Shown here: positions 53,196 through 62,444 of the stretch, piece by piece
How the letters are laid out: each line of letters opens with the position of its first letter
Numbering within the stretch: position 1 is the first letter of the stretch
Assembly (NCBI GenBank): GCA_014896255.1
Contig: JADBKT010000005.1
Coordinates: 1 to 64,000, forward strand
DNA: 64,000 nucleotides
Direction: 5' to 3'
Source: Hydrogenibacillus sp.
GTDB lineage: Bacteria; Bacillota; Bacilli; Thermicanales; DSM-22653
Translations under genes and position numbers: made by a program
Notes under the pieces: generated by a model
Told to the model about the DNA's origin: nothing
Seen by the model: only the letters and a program-made list of their open reading frames with translations
Database searches by the model: none

Positions 53196-55559
53196 TCACT
53201 TCGGTTTTCGGTGGCCTTTCATTTGTTTGTCATCGGCTTTTTCTTTGCCCTTTGCTTTGGACGTGCCGTCGGCCTTCTTTTTGGCCTTCGGCGGTTTTGA
53301 CGCTTTGGACTTCGACGCCTTCGCCGGCATGGAACGGGACGCGCCCGATCTGTCGGGCAAAAGCGCCTCGCGCGGCGCCCCTTGCCCGGCGCGGATGACC
53401 TTGACCCGCCCGCGGCGCGCGGTAGCGGGCAGGCCCGCTTCATCCCAGACGAGCGCAAAGTCGATCGTCCGCTCGGCGACGTTCACCCCGATACATCGGA
53501 CGCGAACCGGATCGCCCAGGCGATACATCTTCCCCGTATGCTCGCCGATGAGCGCATACTGCTTGTCGTGATAGTGATAATAGTCGTCGCCCAAGTAACT
53601 GACGTGGACCAGCCCTTCGATCGTGTTCGGCAGGCGGACGAACAAGCCGAACGACGTCACGCCGCTGATGACGGCGTCGAACTCCTCGCCGATGCGCTCG
53701 CTCATGAACTCCGCCATCTTCAGCGCATCGGTCTCCCGCTCGGCTTCCATGGCGATCCGCTCCCGCACGGAAGACTGCTCGGCAATGTCCGCCAGCTCCT
53801 CGCGGACCTCCTTAAGCACCTCCGCGCCGATGTTGCGTTCAAAATCGTACAAGCGCAAAAGGCGATGCACGACGAGATCCGGATAGCGACGGATCGGCGC
53901 CGTAAAATGGGTATAAAACTCCGCCGCCAAGCCGAAATGCCCCTCGTTCGTCGGCGCATAGCGCGCCTGCTGCATCGATCGGAGCAGCACCTGGGAGATG
54001 ATCGCTTCTTCCGGCTCGCCGCGGGCTTCGTACAGGATCGCCTGCAACGCCCGCGGGTGAACGCGCCCGGACGTGCCGCGGACGATGTACCCAAAGGCGC
54101 TGATGAACTCGATGAACGCCTGGATCTTCGCCGGATCCGGCGGTTCGTGGATGCGGTAGAGAAACGGCAGGTCGCGGTAGAAGACGTGTTCGGCGACGGT
54201 CTCGTTGGCGGCGAGCATGAAGTCTTCGATGAGCATCTCGGCCGCTTTGCGCGTGCGCGGGACGATGTCGACGGGCCTCCCCCGCTCGTCGACGATGATC
54301 TTCGCCTCTTCGAGGTCGAAGTCGATCGCCCCGCGCTCCGTCCGCCGCGCGCGCAGCCGCTCGGCGAGTTCGGCCATCCTCCGGAGCATCGGCGCAAAGG
54401 GAGACAGCGGGTCGTCGGGATGGATCTCCCGCGCCGAAAGCAAGCGGTTCACTTCCGTATAAGTGAGTCGCGCCTTGGAGCGGATGACGCTCGGGTACAA
54501 CGCATAATCGAGGCGCCGGCCGTGCGCGTCAAAGGTCATCTCACAGGTGACGGCGAGGCGGTCGACGTTCGGGTTTAAACTCGCGATGCCGTTGGAAAGT
54601 TCCGGCGGGAGCATCGGAATGACGCGATCGACGAGGTAGACGCTCGTCCCCCGTCGATAGGCTTCCCGATCGAGGGCCGATCCTTTCTGCACATAGTGCG
54701 AAACATCGGCAATGTGCACGTAGAGGCGCACGCGGTCGCCGAGGTCTTCGAGCGCCACGGCGTCGTCGATGTCCTTGGCGTCTTCGCCGTCGATCGTCAC
54801 CGTCATCATCGCCGTGAGATCCCGCCGTCCGGCGCGTTCTTCGTCCAGCACTTCTTGCGGCAGGTTCCGCGCTTCGGCGAGCACCTCGTCGGGAAACCGC
54901 TCCGGCAATTCATATTTTCGGATGATGGAGAGGATGTCCACGCCCGGTGCATCGGCTGCGCCGAGCACTTCGGTCACGCGGCCGAAGGCGCCGGTCGTCT
55001 CGCTCGGATACTGCTCGATGTGGACGACGACTTTGTCGCCGTCGCGCGCATCCAACGTGGCGTCCGGCAATATGAAGAGAAGGGCGTCGATCCGCCGGTC
55101 GTCCGGAATGACGTAACCGCCTCCCGGTGCCCGGCGAAACGTGCCGACGATTTCCCGCTTGGCCCGGGCGAGGATGCGCACCACTTCGCCTTCCATCCGC
55201 CGCCCGGCTTCCGCCCGGCGACCTAGGCGCACGAGCACGCGGTCGCCGTGCCACGCGCCTTTGAGATCGCTCGCGTGAATGTAGACGTCCGGCTCCCCGG
55301 GGGTGTCGGGGATGAGAAAGGCAAAGCCTTTCGGATGCCCTTCGATCGTCCCGCGGACGAGATTCATCATCTCCGGCAGCCCATAGCGGCCGGCGCGCGT
55401 GCGGACGATCGTGCCCTCTTCCTCTAAGCGCCGAAGCAGCGCCGAAAGCGCGGCCGCGTCTTCTTCGGTCAAAATCCCCAGCGCCTCCTCGATTTCCGAC
55501 CGCTTCATCGGCCGTCCGCGAATCGTCGACTGCAGCAGGGCGATCAATTCCGCTTCCAC
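53196..55559 (-). CDS. rnr: Ribonuclease R
   Basis: 787 aa 3'-5' exoribonuclease that degrades structured RNA and works with tmRNA on defective messages. Winged-helix N terminus, two cold-shock domains, RNB domain with the magnesium motif DAKDIDDAVAL, S1 domain, and a Lys/Ala/Ser-rich basic tail of about 55 residues. GTG 55559 has AGGGGG upstream. Its start overlaps a 49-codon frame by 16 bases. Confidence 0.96.
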   Translation of the reverse strand: MEAELIALLQSTIRGRPMKRSEIEEALGILTEEDAAALSALLRRLEEEGTIVRTRAGRYGLPEMMNLVRGTIEGHPKGFAFLIPDTPGEPDVYIHASDLKGAWHGDRVLVRLGRRAEAGRRMEGEVVRILARAKREIVGTFRRAPGGGYVIPDDRRIDALLFILPDATLDARDGDKVVVHIEQYPSETTGAFGRVTEVLGAADAPGVDILSIIRKYELPERFPDEVLAEARNLPQEVLDEERAGRRDLTAMMTVTIDGEDAKDIDDAVALEDLGDRVRLYVHIADVSHYVQKGSALDREAYRRGTSVYLVDRVIPMLPPELSNGIASLNPNVDRLAVTCEMTFDAHGRRLDYALYPSVIRSKARLTYTEVNRLLSAREIHPDDPLSPFAPMLRRMAELAERLRARRTERGAIDFDLEEAKIIVDERGRPVDIVPRTRKAAEMLIEDFMLAANETVAEHVFYRDLPFLYRIHEPPDPAKIQAFIEFISAFGYIVRGTSGRVHPRALQAILYEARGEPEEAIISQVLLRSMQQARYAPTNEGHFGLAAEFYTHFTAPIRRYPDLVVHRLLRLYDFERNIGAEVLKEVREELADIAEQSSVRERIAMEAERETDALKMAEFMSERIGEEFDAVISGVTSFGLFVRLPNTIEGLVHVSYLGDDYYHYHDKQYALIGEHTGKMYRLGDPVRVRCIGVNVAERTIDFALVWDEAGLPATARRGRVKVIRAGQGAPREALLPDRSGASRSMPAKASKSKASKPPKAKKKADGTSKAKGKEKADDKQMKGHRKPK

Positions 55560-55693
55560 GTGAAATCCCCCTCGCGCGGTTTTCCTTTCAAGATCCTGTA
55601 GATGAAGAATGCCCATTGCCGGCGATTGCCCGCGGCGAACGATCGCGCGGCGATGAAGCGTTCGGCGTCCTTGGGGATGAAGAAAAACGCCAC
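55544..55693 (-). CDS. Hypothetical 49-residue protein between secG and rnr
   Basis: Frame from GTG 55693 to TGA 55544, with GGATGG six bases upstream. Codon use is strikingly gene-like (mostly G or C in third positions) and continues upstream without a start to about 55720. Rich in aromatic and basic residues (FIAARSF; QWAFFIYRILKGKP). It overlaps the rnr start by 16 bases, which suggests coupling. In B. subtilis an esterase gene sits at this place; this is not an esterase. No family is recognised; it could be a truncated gene. Confidence 0.5.
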   Translation of the reverse strand: MAFFFIPKDAERFIAARSFAAGNRRQWAFFIYRILKGKPREGDFTWKRN

Positions 55694-55751
55694 CTTCGGC
55701 CATCCGAGGCGGCGTCCGTCACGCGTACCGATAGGACTTCCGGTTGAGGCA

Positions 55752-55988
55752 TCACTTGACGAAGTAGGCGACGAGCACGGATAAGATCATGAACGTCGCG
55801 GCCAAAATGCGCGTCAAGTTGTGCAGCACCGCATCGATGCCGCGGGCCTTCTGTCGTCCGAACAATTGTTCCGCGCCGCCGGTGATGGCGCCGGACAGTC
55901 CGGCGCTTTTTCCCGCCTGAAGAACGACGACGACGATGAGCGCCAACGCGTTGATGAGCAAAAGAACGGTGAGAAACATCGACAACAC
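55752..55988 (-). CDS. secG: Preprotein translocase subunit SecG
   Basis: 78 aa small membrane subunit of SecYEG. Two hydrophobic helices with the family linker [22 protein letters not shown] between them. GTG 55988 has GGAGGG six bases upstream; ATG 55979 and TTG 55994 are alternatives. It leads the rnr-smpB unit, as in other Bacillales. Confidence 0.95.
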   Translation of the reverse strand: MLSMFLTVLLLINALALIVVVVLQAGKSAGLSGAITGGAEQLFGRQKARGIDAVLHNLTRILAATFMILSVLVAYFVK

Positions 55989-56047
55989 TTCCAACCCTCC
56001 GCAAAGCCGGCCCCATGCCGGCTCAAACGATCGATGAAGCTAGGAGT

Positions 56048-56076
56048 AGTCTAACACAGCGGGATCAGCGGTGCAA
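56048..56076 (-). promoter_or_regulatory. secG operon promoter
   Basis: TTGCAC at 56076-56071, a 17-base spacer and TAGACT at 56053-56048 with a TG one base before the -10. A small GCCGGC hairpin follows just ahead of the secG ribosome-binding site. Confidence 0.6.
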
Positions 56077-56139
56077 GGGAGGCACGCGCGTTTTCGTCAA
56101 CGATGACCACCTCTCTCGACGCTCCGCTTCAAGGCGCCG

Positions 56140-58023
56140 TCACAAACTCAACAACTCCGCCAGCGTCTCCCTGAACTCCACGGGGATCGCCGCGATTTTG
56201 GTGCGTCGGCCATCGATGTCCGCGCGGCCGACCAAGATCAGACCGCGGATCCACAAACGACCGAGCGGCGATTCCGGTTCCTCGTGCTCCCAAAAATACC
56301 CGTCGCCTTCCATCGATCCGAATCGGCGCGTGATCGGCGCGATCCGGCTCCACCCGCCTTTTTGCAGCACATAGGACAACAGCGATCGCCCTTCTTCTTC
56401 CAGTTCGCCGAGCACATTTAAAAGATTGTCCTTTTGCATCAAAAAGTCGAGCACCTGTTTTTCCCGATCCCGGCGCCGGCGGGCCGGGTCGAGTCCGAAA
56501 CGCCGGCATGCGCCTTCCAGCCATTCGGCGGGCATGTTTTTGAGCCCCTGCGAGAGCCTCGGCGCGATCGGAAGCGGCTTGTCCTCAACCGATTGCCGCA
56601 TACGCTGCTCATACATCGTCTTGAGGTGCTCCGAAAACACGGCAAGTCCCAATCGGCTTTCCAAGAAGAAAAGTTTGTCTTTCTGATCCTGCGGAAACGA
56701 CGCCCGATCGATGCGCTCGAAGTACCGCCGCGCCTCCCGAATCTCTCCCAGCTCCCACATCAACGCGGCCAGATTGAACAAGACCACGGGATTGTCCGGC
56801 AGCAACTTTTCCAGCACCGCAAGCAGTGACATGGCTTCTTGAAAAAGCTGTTTTTGCCGATACAGATTGGCCAGTACGAGCGCCGCCGGCGGATAAAAGA
56901 TGTTCTTGTCGTGCACCAGGCGATGCAACCGTTCGATGGCCTCATCGATGTTCCCCGCCTCTTTTAAAGCGCGGGCCTCATCGACGATTCGATCCAACGC
57001 CGCGTCCGATTCCATGATGACTTTTTGCGAGCGCACTTCGATCGTCTGTTCTCGTCCGTCGATGACGGCCTGGACCGGCTCGCCCTCCTGAACGGCGCCG
57101 CGCTTGAGCAATCCAAAAAGCGCCGCCGTCTTCACCTCGCGACTAAAACTCGGCGACTTCAACAGGCGCCGGGCGAGTTCCTCGCCCCACTCCCCGCCCA
57201 AGACGACCAATGTCCGAACGGCGTCCTCCGCAGCCTTCGTCTCCTTTTCTTTGAGAACGACGGTCAAAAGCATCATCCGCGCGAAGCCGTCCAGCTCGAC
57301 AGAGAGGGGCGCCTCAGCGTCCGTTTCCTCCAGGAGTTTGATCGTCGATAAGGCCGCTTTGTCGGAATACGGCAGCGGAAAAGGCGGAATGATGTTGCGA
57401 TCGACCATCAGGGCAATCTGTTGCATCTCCCGGGCACTCGGATGATCGCCTGCCAACGACATCCACAACTTGGCCGCCTGTCCGTATTTCTTCAGATTGA
57501 AGGCGGCGATGCCGGCCAGATAAGCGTTTTCCCAAGAGAGATGATACGCCCGCCAGCGGCGATACAATTCCAAGACGAGGCGATGGTCATCGAGCCGTGC
57601 CGCGGCCCGCATGATCGACAATGCATATTCTCGGTACGCGTCGGGCATGCGGCCGAGCGAGCGCTTTTCAAGGGCGATGAGCGCATCGAACGCGGCGATC
57701 GCCTGCGTCAACCACTGTTTGGCCTGATCTGCCCGCCCGAGCTCGACGGCGGCCTGCGCCGCCAGCGCGTACGTAAACGGATTGGCGCCGGAAAACGGAT
57801 TATCTTCCGACGAAAGGGACGGGCTTAAAATGTCAAGCGCGCGCCGGAAATCATGCTGAAGAAAGTAACAGAGCGCCAAATTGTTGCGCGCAGCGATTGT
57901 CCCGGAAAGCGCCAAGGACCTACGGAAGGCTTGCCGGGCTTTCTCGATTTTTCCTTCTCGAAGCCACCGGTGCCCTTCCCAAAAAAGCCCTTCCGCCTCG
58001 TTCGGATGATCCGCTGGACTCAA
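56140..58023 (-). CDS. TPR-repeat protein with C-terminal winged-helix-like region
   Basis: 627 aa. TPR motifs are visible at about 9-70 (NEAEGLFWEGHRWLREGKIEKARQAF-type pattern) and 350-450 (AIERLHRLVHD; FNLAALMWELGEIREARRYFERI). The last 130 residues are different: LLSYVLQKGGWSRIAPITRRFG and PLGRLWIRGLILVGRADIDGR look like a winged-helix or XPB-helicase-N-like fold. No membrane segment or catalytic motif. TTG 58023 has AGGGGG upstream and is the only workable start. Probably a protein-interaction adaptor; the function is unknown. Confidence 0.8.
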   Translation of the reverse strand: MSPADHPNEAEGLFWEGHRWLREGKIEKARQAFRRSLALSGTIAARNNLALCYFLQHDFRRALDILSPSLSSEDNPFSGANPFTYALAAQAAVELGRADQAKQWLTQAIAAFDALIALEKRSLGRMPDAYREYALSIMRAAARLDDHRLVLELYRRWRAYHLSWENAYLAGIAAFNLKKYGQAAKLWMSLAGDHPSAREMQQIALMVDRNIIPPFPLPYSDKAALSTIKLLEETDAEAPLSVELDGFARMMLLTVVLKEKETKAAEDAVRTLVVLGGEWGEELARRLLKSPSFSREVKTAALFGLLKRGAVQEGEPVQAVIDGREQTIEVRSQKVIMESDAALDRIVDEARALKEAGNIDEAIERLHRLVHDKNIFYPPAALVLANLYRQKQLFQEAMSLLAVLEKLLPDNPVVLFNLAALMWELGEIREARRYFERIDRASFPQDQKDKLFFLESRLGLAVFSEHLKTMYEQRMRQSVEDKPLPIAPRLSQGLKNMPAEWLEGACRRFGLDPARRRRDREKQVLDFLMQKDNLLNVLGELEEEGRSLLSYVLQKGGWSRIAPITRRFGSMEGDGYFWEHEEPESPLGRLWIRGLILVGRADIDGRRTKIAAIPVEFRETLAELLSL

Positions 58024-58078
58024 GACGTTCTACGCCCCCTATGATTGATTCCAAACGCCTGTCTGATGATCCACGATA

Positions 58079-58087
58079 ATTATACCA
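58079..58087 (-). promoter_or_regulatory. Extended -10 promoter for the TPR gene
   Basis: Minus strand TGGTATAAT (TGn plus perfect -10) at 58087-58079, 56 bases before the start codon. No clear -35. Confidence 0.6.
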
Positions 58088-58138
58088 AAAGCTCTTCTTT
58101 TCGACACGATCCCTGCAAATCGAACAGCCCGCTTCGTA

Positions 58139-58167
58139 TTGACATGAATCAAAATGGTCAATATAAT
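58139..58167 (+). promoter_or_regulatory. Consensus promoter of the nucleoside operon
   Basis: TTGACA at 58139-58144, a 17-base spacer and TATAAT at 58162-58167: perfect sigma-A promoter, the strongest in the window. Confidence 0.92.
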
Positions 58168-58182
58168 TTACATCAAACGATG

Positions 58183-58196
58183 TGTAACCGGTTACA
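58183..58196. promoter_or_regulatory. LacI-family operator
   Basis: Perfect 14-base palindrome TGTAACCGGTTACA with the central CG typical of LacI-family sites, about ten bases past the expected transcription start. The regulator encoded 20 bases downstream is the likely ligand, giving autorepression of the whole operon. Confidence 0.85.
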
Positions 58197-58215
58197 GACG
58201 AAAGGACCGAGCGTC

Positions 58216-59229
58216 TTGCCCACGATCCGCGATGTCGCCCGCCTGGCCGGCGTATCGGTGGCGACCGTCTCACGCTATTTGAACAACAGCGGCTATATCA
58301 GCCAGGAAGCGGCCCAGAAAATTCGCCACGCGATCGAAGCCCTCGACTACGAGCCGAATGCGATCGCCCGCGGCCTGGCCAAAAAACGGACAAGCACGAT
58401 CGCGGTCCTGCTCCCGGACATCACCAACCCCTTCTTCGCCGAGCTCGTCAAGTCCGTTGAAGCCAGCGCCCGCGACAGAGACTACAACGTCGTCATCTGG
58501 AGCATCGACGAAGGAGAAACGGCTGAACATTCCTTCAACGCTTTCCTCCGCATGCTCCAGTTGCAATACATCGAGGGGGTGATCATCGCGACGCATACGC
58601 TCGCGACGAAGCAAGTCGAAGCGCTGAAAAAACGGGCGATTCCGTTCGTTTTCCTCGATCGCCCGGCGCTCGTGACGACCGCGCCCGTGATTCGCGCCGA
58701 CAACCGCAAAGGCGCGAGGCTCGCCGTTCGGCACCTCCGCGAGGTAGGCGCGACCCAAATCGCCCATATCGGCGGCCCGCAGGCGCTCCTCCCCGCGCGT
58801 GAGCGCCTCCAAGGCTACCTCGAAGAAATCAAAGCGGGAGGACGTGACATGCAGCCTGTGATCGTCGAAGGCGATTTTACTTTGGAGGGAGGGATGAACG
58901 CCATTTATCGCATCCTCGAACAAGCGCCCGATACCGACGGTATTTTTGCCGCCAACGATCTGATGGCCATCGGCGCGCTGAAAGCGCTACACCGTGCCGG
59001 AATTGCCGTACCGGAAGACATCGCGATCATCGGCTTTGACGGCATCTCGCTTACCGCCATGATCGAACCGGAACTCTCCACCGTCGCCCAACCGATCGCC
59101 GCGCTCGGCGCCCGTGCCGTCGATCGCTTGATGCACCTTGCCGAACACGGCGGCATGGACGAACACGTCGACACGCTCGAGGTCACGCTGATTGCTCGCG
59201 CTTCCACACAAAGGGGGCGCCTGCATTGA
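58216..59229 (+). CDS. LacI-family transcriptional regulator (RbsR-like)
   Basis: 337 aa. N-terminal helix-turn-helix (TIRDVARLAGVSVATVSRYL, 3-22), hinge, then a periplasmic-binding-like effector domain with LLPDITNPFFAEL and GFDGISL blocks. TTG 58216 has AAAGGA nine bases upstream; the longer open frame covers the promoter. First gene of the nucleoside operon; the effector is probably ribose or a nucleoside, by context. Confidence 0.92.
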   Translation: MPTIRDVARLAGVSVATVSRYLNNSGYISQEAAQKIRHAIEALDYEPNAIARGLAKKRTSTIAVLLPDITNPFFAELVKSVEASARDRDYNVVIWSIDEGETAEHSFNAFLRMLQLQYIEGVIIATHTLATKQVEALKKRAIPFVFLDRPALVTTAPVIRADNRKGARLAVRHLREVGATQIAHIGGPQALLPARERLQGYLEEIKAGGRDMQPVIVEGDFTLEGGMNAIYRILEQAPDTDGIFAANDLMAIGALKALHRAGIAVPEDIAIIGFDGISLTAMIEPELSTVAQPIAALGARAVDRLMHLAEHGGMDEHVDTLEVTLIARASTQRGRLH

Positions 59230-60185
59230 ACGCGGAGAAGAGGATCTTGGTCGTCGGCAGCATCAACATGGATCTCGTCGCCGAGGTGACGCGCCCTCCG
59301 GTCATGGGGGAGACGGTGCTGGCGAACGCCCTCCATCATCTGCCCGGCGGCAAAGGGGCCAATCAAGCGGTGGCCGCCGCCCGGCTCGGCGCGCGCGTCG
59401 TCTTCCTCGGCGCCGTCGGCTCCGACCCGTTTGCCGCCCCGCTGATTGAAAACTTAAAGACCGCCGGCGTGGCGACGCACCGCATCCGGACCGTCGACGG
59501 TCCCTCCGGCATCGCCCTCATCACCCTCGCCCGGGGCGACAACCAGATCATCGTCTACCCGGGGGCGAACCACGCCTTAAAGCCGGAAGACGTGCTGCAG
59601 GCGGAAGAAGAATTCAAAACCGCTCAGGTCGTCCTGCTTCAGTTCGAGATCCCCCTTCCTGTCGTCGCGCAAGCCGCGCGATCGGCGAAGGCGCACGGCC
59701 GGCGGGTCATCGTCAATCCCGCGCCGGCGCAGGCGATCCCGACGGAGTGGTTCACGTACATCGACGTGCTCACGCCCAATCGCGAGGAGCTTGCGACGCT
59801 CAGCGGGATGCCGGTCGAACGGCCTAGCGACGTCGTCCAGGCGATGCGCAAGCTCAAAGCGCAAGGGACCAGGGCGATCGTCACCACCCTCGGCGAGGCC
59901 GGCGTGGCTTATTTGAACGCAGACGGAGAGGCCCGCTTCGTCCCCGCCTACGACGTTCCCGTCGTCGATACGACCGGTGCCGGCGATGCGTTCAACGGCG
60001 CGCTTGCCGTCGCGCTCGCCGAAGGACGCTCTCTGGACGCTTCGATCGCATTCGCCAACCGTGTCGCGGCGCTCAAGGTGACCCGAATGGGGGCACAGGC
60101 GGGCATGCCCAGGCGCGAGGAGGTCGACGGGAACTTTGCCTGGCGCACGCGTCGCCCGGCGGAAGACGGCTCTGGGAGCGAATGA
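59226..60185 (+). CDS. rbsK: Ribokinase (PfkB family)
   Basis: 319 aa. Phosphorylates ribose to ribose 5-phosphate. GGKGANQA at 41-48, and DTTGAGDAFNGAL near 247-259 with the catalytic Asp. TTG 59226 overlaps the regulator stop (TTGA) and has AAGGGGG upstream. In this operon the ribose would come from the nucleoside hydrolase. Confidence 0.92.
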   Translation: MNAEKRILVVGSINMDLVAEVTRPPVMGETVLANALHHLPGGKGANQAVAAARLGARVVFLGAVGSDPFAAPLIENLKTAGVATHRIRTVDGPSGIALITLARGDNQIIVYPGANHALKPEDVLQAEEEFKTAQVVLLQFEIPLPVVAQAARSAKAHGRRVIVNPAPAQAIPTEWFTYIDVLTPNREELATLSGMPVERPSDVVQAMRKLKAQGTRAIVTTLGEAGVAYLNADGEARFVPAYDVPVVDTTGAGDAFNGALAVALAEGRSLDASIAFANRVAALKVTRMGAQAGMPRREEVDGNFAWRTRRPAEDGSGSE

Positions 60186-60248
60186 TGAGGCACGCATCAA
60201 CGATGCGCATGAGAGAGAGGAAAAATACACATGATGGAGGTGAAATCG

Positions 60249-61193
60249 GTGAATGCGGACGCCCCTCGGCGCTTTTTGATCGACACGGATACGGCCTCCG
60301 ACGACGCCGTCGCGTTGTTGATGGCTTTGCGCTATCCGGGCATCGAGATCGAGGCGATCACCGTGGTCGCCGGCAATGTGCCCGTCGAACAAGGCACGCA
60401 AAACGCGCTGTATACGGTCGAGCTTGCAGGAAAGCGCGTGCCCGTGCACATGGGGCTGGCGAAACCGCTCCTTCGCCCGCTGGAGAGCGCGGAATGGGTC
60501 CACGGGCAAGACGGCATGGGCGACATCGGCCTGCCGCTCTCGGGCAGGACGCCGGCGCCGGGTCATGCGGTCGACGTCATCATCGATACGCTCAAGCGAT
60601 ACCCGGGTGAAGTCACCGTCGTCACGCTCGGACCGCTCACCAATCTCGCCGCTGCGCTCATCAGGGAACCCGGCATCGCCAAGCTGCCGAAAGAAGTGAT
60701 CATGATGGCCGGGACGGGACAAGGACCGGGCAACGTCACGCCGCTCGCCGAATACAACGTCTGGGTCGATCCGGAAGCGGCCAAAATCGTTTTCGCCTCG
60801 GGGATGCCGCTTAAGCTCGTCGGCTGGGACGTCTCGCGCGGCTACGCGGTGATCACTCCGGAAGAGGCGCAGGCGATTCGGGCGATCGACACGCCGTACG
60901 CCCGTTTCGTCGTGGACATCCAGGCGGCGCTCAGCCGTTTCTGCCGGACGGTGACGCGCCTGGAAGGGTTCGATCTGCCGGATCCGATCACCGTGGCGAT
61001 CGCTCTCGAACCGGAGATCGCGACCGTTTCCCGCCGCCTTTTCGTCGACGTCGAGCTCGGCGGCGAATGGGGCCGGGGACAGACGGTCGTCGACCATCTC
61101 GGCGTGACCGGCCGGGACCCGAACGTCGAGGTGGTGTTGGAAGCCGACCGCGGGCGCTTCCTCGACCTCCTCAACCGCACCGTTTACGCCTAA
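60249..61193 (+). CDS. Inosine-uridine-preferring nucleoside hydrolase
   Basis: 314 aa. Cleaves ribonucleosides to base and ribose. Calcium and catalytic motif IDTDTASDD at 11-19, GPLTNLAAAL, and the C-terminal calcium-binding aspartate region DLPDPITVAIAL are present. GTG 60249 has GGAGG eight bases upstream; ATG 60231 is an alternative without a site. The product is ribose rather than ribose phosphate, which explains the ribokinase upstream. Confidence 0.92.
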   Translation: MNADAPRRFLIDTDTASDDAVALLMALRYPGIEIEAITVVAGNVPVEQGTQNALYTVELAGKRVPVHMGLAKPLLRPLESAEWVHGQDGMGDIGLPLSGRTPAPGHAVDVIIDTLKRYPGEVTVVTLGPLTNLAAALIREPGIAKLPKEVIMMAGTGQGPGNVTPLAEYNVWVDPEAAKIVFASGMPLKLVGWDVSRGYAVITPEEAQAIRAIDTPYARFVVDIQAALSRFCRTVTRLEGFDLPDPITVAIALEPEIATVSRRLFVDVELGGEWGRGQTVVDHLGVTGRDPNVEVVLEADRGRFLDLLNRTVYA

Positions 61194-61207
61194 GCGTTGC
61201 ATAAAAA

Positions 61208-61229
61208 CGCGGAAGAAACCGCTTCCGCG
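61208..61229. repeat. Intra-operon hairpin upstream of the BMP gene
   Basis: CGCGGAAG-AAACCG-CTTCCGCG, eight pairs, no T run. Likely an mRNA-stabilising or processing structure. Confidence 0.6.
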
Positions 61230-61284
61230 CCGACCGCGCGCCAAATACGATTTCCAACGCAACAAAACCGAAGGGGGATCAGAC

Positions 61285-62328
61285 ATGATTCGTCGACCGT
61301 GGTTGCTTTTCGTCTCTCTCGCCCTCGCCCTCTCGCTCCTTGCCGGCTGCGCCACGCAAGGCGGTGACGGCAAAAAAGCTTCCGACGGCGATCATCCGCT
61401 CTCCGTCGCGCTCGTGTTAAACGGCACGCTCGGCGACAAAGGCTTTTTCGATTCGGCAGCGCGCGGCATCCGTCAGGCGGGCGAAGAACTCGGCGTGCAG
61501 TACAAGATCATCGAAGCGACATACAACCCTTCCGAGTGGGAACCGGCGCTCCTTGCCGCCGCTTCGTCGGGGAAATACGACATGATCATCACGGGCACTT
61601 GGCAGATGACGGACATCGTGAAGAAGGCGGCGCAGGAATATCCGAACATCAAATTCGTCATCTTTGATGAGGCCGTGGAAGGCATTCCGAACGTCTATTC
61701 CGTGCGCTACGCGGAAAACGAAGGCTCGTTTTTGGCCGGCGCCTTTGCCGCGATGCTTTCCGGACCGAAAGCCGACTCGTTCCCGAAAAGCAAAGGGAAC
61801 AAGACGGTCGGCTTCGTCGGCGGCATGGACATTCCCGTGATCAACAATTTCCGCGTCGGCTTTGAGCAGGGCGTCGCGCACGTCGACCCGAACACGAAAG
61901 TGCTCGTCTCCTATATCGGCGGTTTTGACGATGTGGCCAAAGGAAAAGAACTCGCGCTCGCGCAGTTTTCTCAAGGCGCGGACATCGTCTACAACGTGGC
62001 CGGCAACGCCGGTCTGGGCGTGCTCGAAGCGTCGAAGGAAATCGACAAGTATTCGATCGGCGTGGATATGGACCAAAACCCGCTCTACCCCGGGAACACG
62101 ATCATTTCGATGTTGAAAAACGTCGACGTCTCGCTCTTCCGTGCGATCAAACTGCACATGGAAGGAGCGCTCCCCTACGGAAAGGCGGAAACGCTCGGCA
62201 TTGAAGACAACGGCATCGGACTCGCCATCGACGAGCAGTATGTGCCGAAAGAAATCGTCGACGAACTCAGCAACCTCATCGTTCAGATGAAGAAGGGCGA
62301 GATCAAGGTCCGCTCCAGCCTCGAGTAA
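61285..62328 (+). CDS. BMP-family nucleoside-binding lipoprotein
   Basis: 347 aa ABC substrate-binding protein of the PnrA/BmpA (basic membrane protein) family, which bind purine or other nucleosides. Lipobox LLAGC at about 18-22; GDKGFFDSAARGI and GVDMDQNPL are family blocks. ATG 61285 has GAAGGGGGA upstream. The adjacent nucleoside hydrolase supports nucleoside as substrate. Flanked on both sides by hairpins. Confidence 0.93.
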   Translation: MIRRPWLLFVSLALALSLLAGCATQGGDGKKASDGDHPLSVALVLNGTLGDKGFFDSAARGIRQAGEELGVQYKIIEATYNPSEWEPALLAAASSGKYDMIITGTWQMTDIVKKAAQEYPNIKFVIFDEAVEGIPNVYSVRYAENEGSFLAGAFAAMLSGPKADSFPKSKGNKTVGFVGGMDIPVINNFRVGFEQGVAHVDPNTKVLVSYIGGFDDVAKGKELALAQFSQGADIVYNVAGNAGLGVLEASKEIDKYSIGVDMDQNPLYPGNTIISMLKNVDVSLFRAIKLHMEGALPYGKAETLGIEDNGIGLAIDEQYVPKEIVDELSNLIVQMKKGEIKVRSSLE

Positions 62329-62387
62329 ACGCCGCACCGCCTGTCCCTCCGGCTTGATGCCGAAACGTCTATGCCCGATCCGGGGCC

Positions 62388-62416
62388 GGTGCCGGGGCAA
62401 AAGCTGCTCCGGCACC
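62388..62416. repeat. Intra-operon hairpin between binding protein and ATPase genes
   Basis: GGTGCCGGGGCA-AAAGC-TGCTCCGGCACC: twelve pairs with one G-U, no T run. Such hairpins often stabilise binding-protein mRNA so it is made in excess over the membrane parts. Confidence 0.65.
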
Positions 62417-62444
62417 CACCCGGCATTGAACGGAGGCCTGACCG

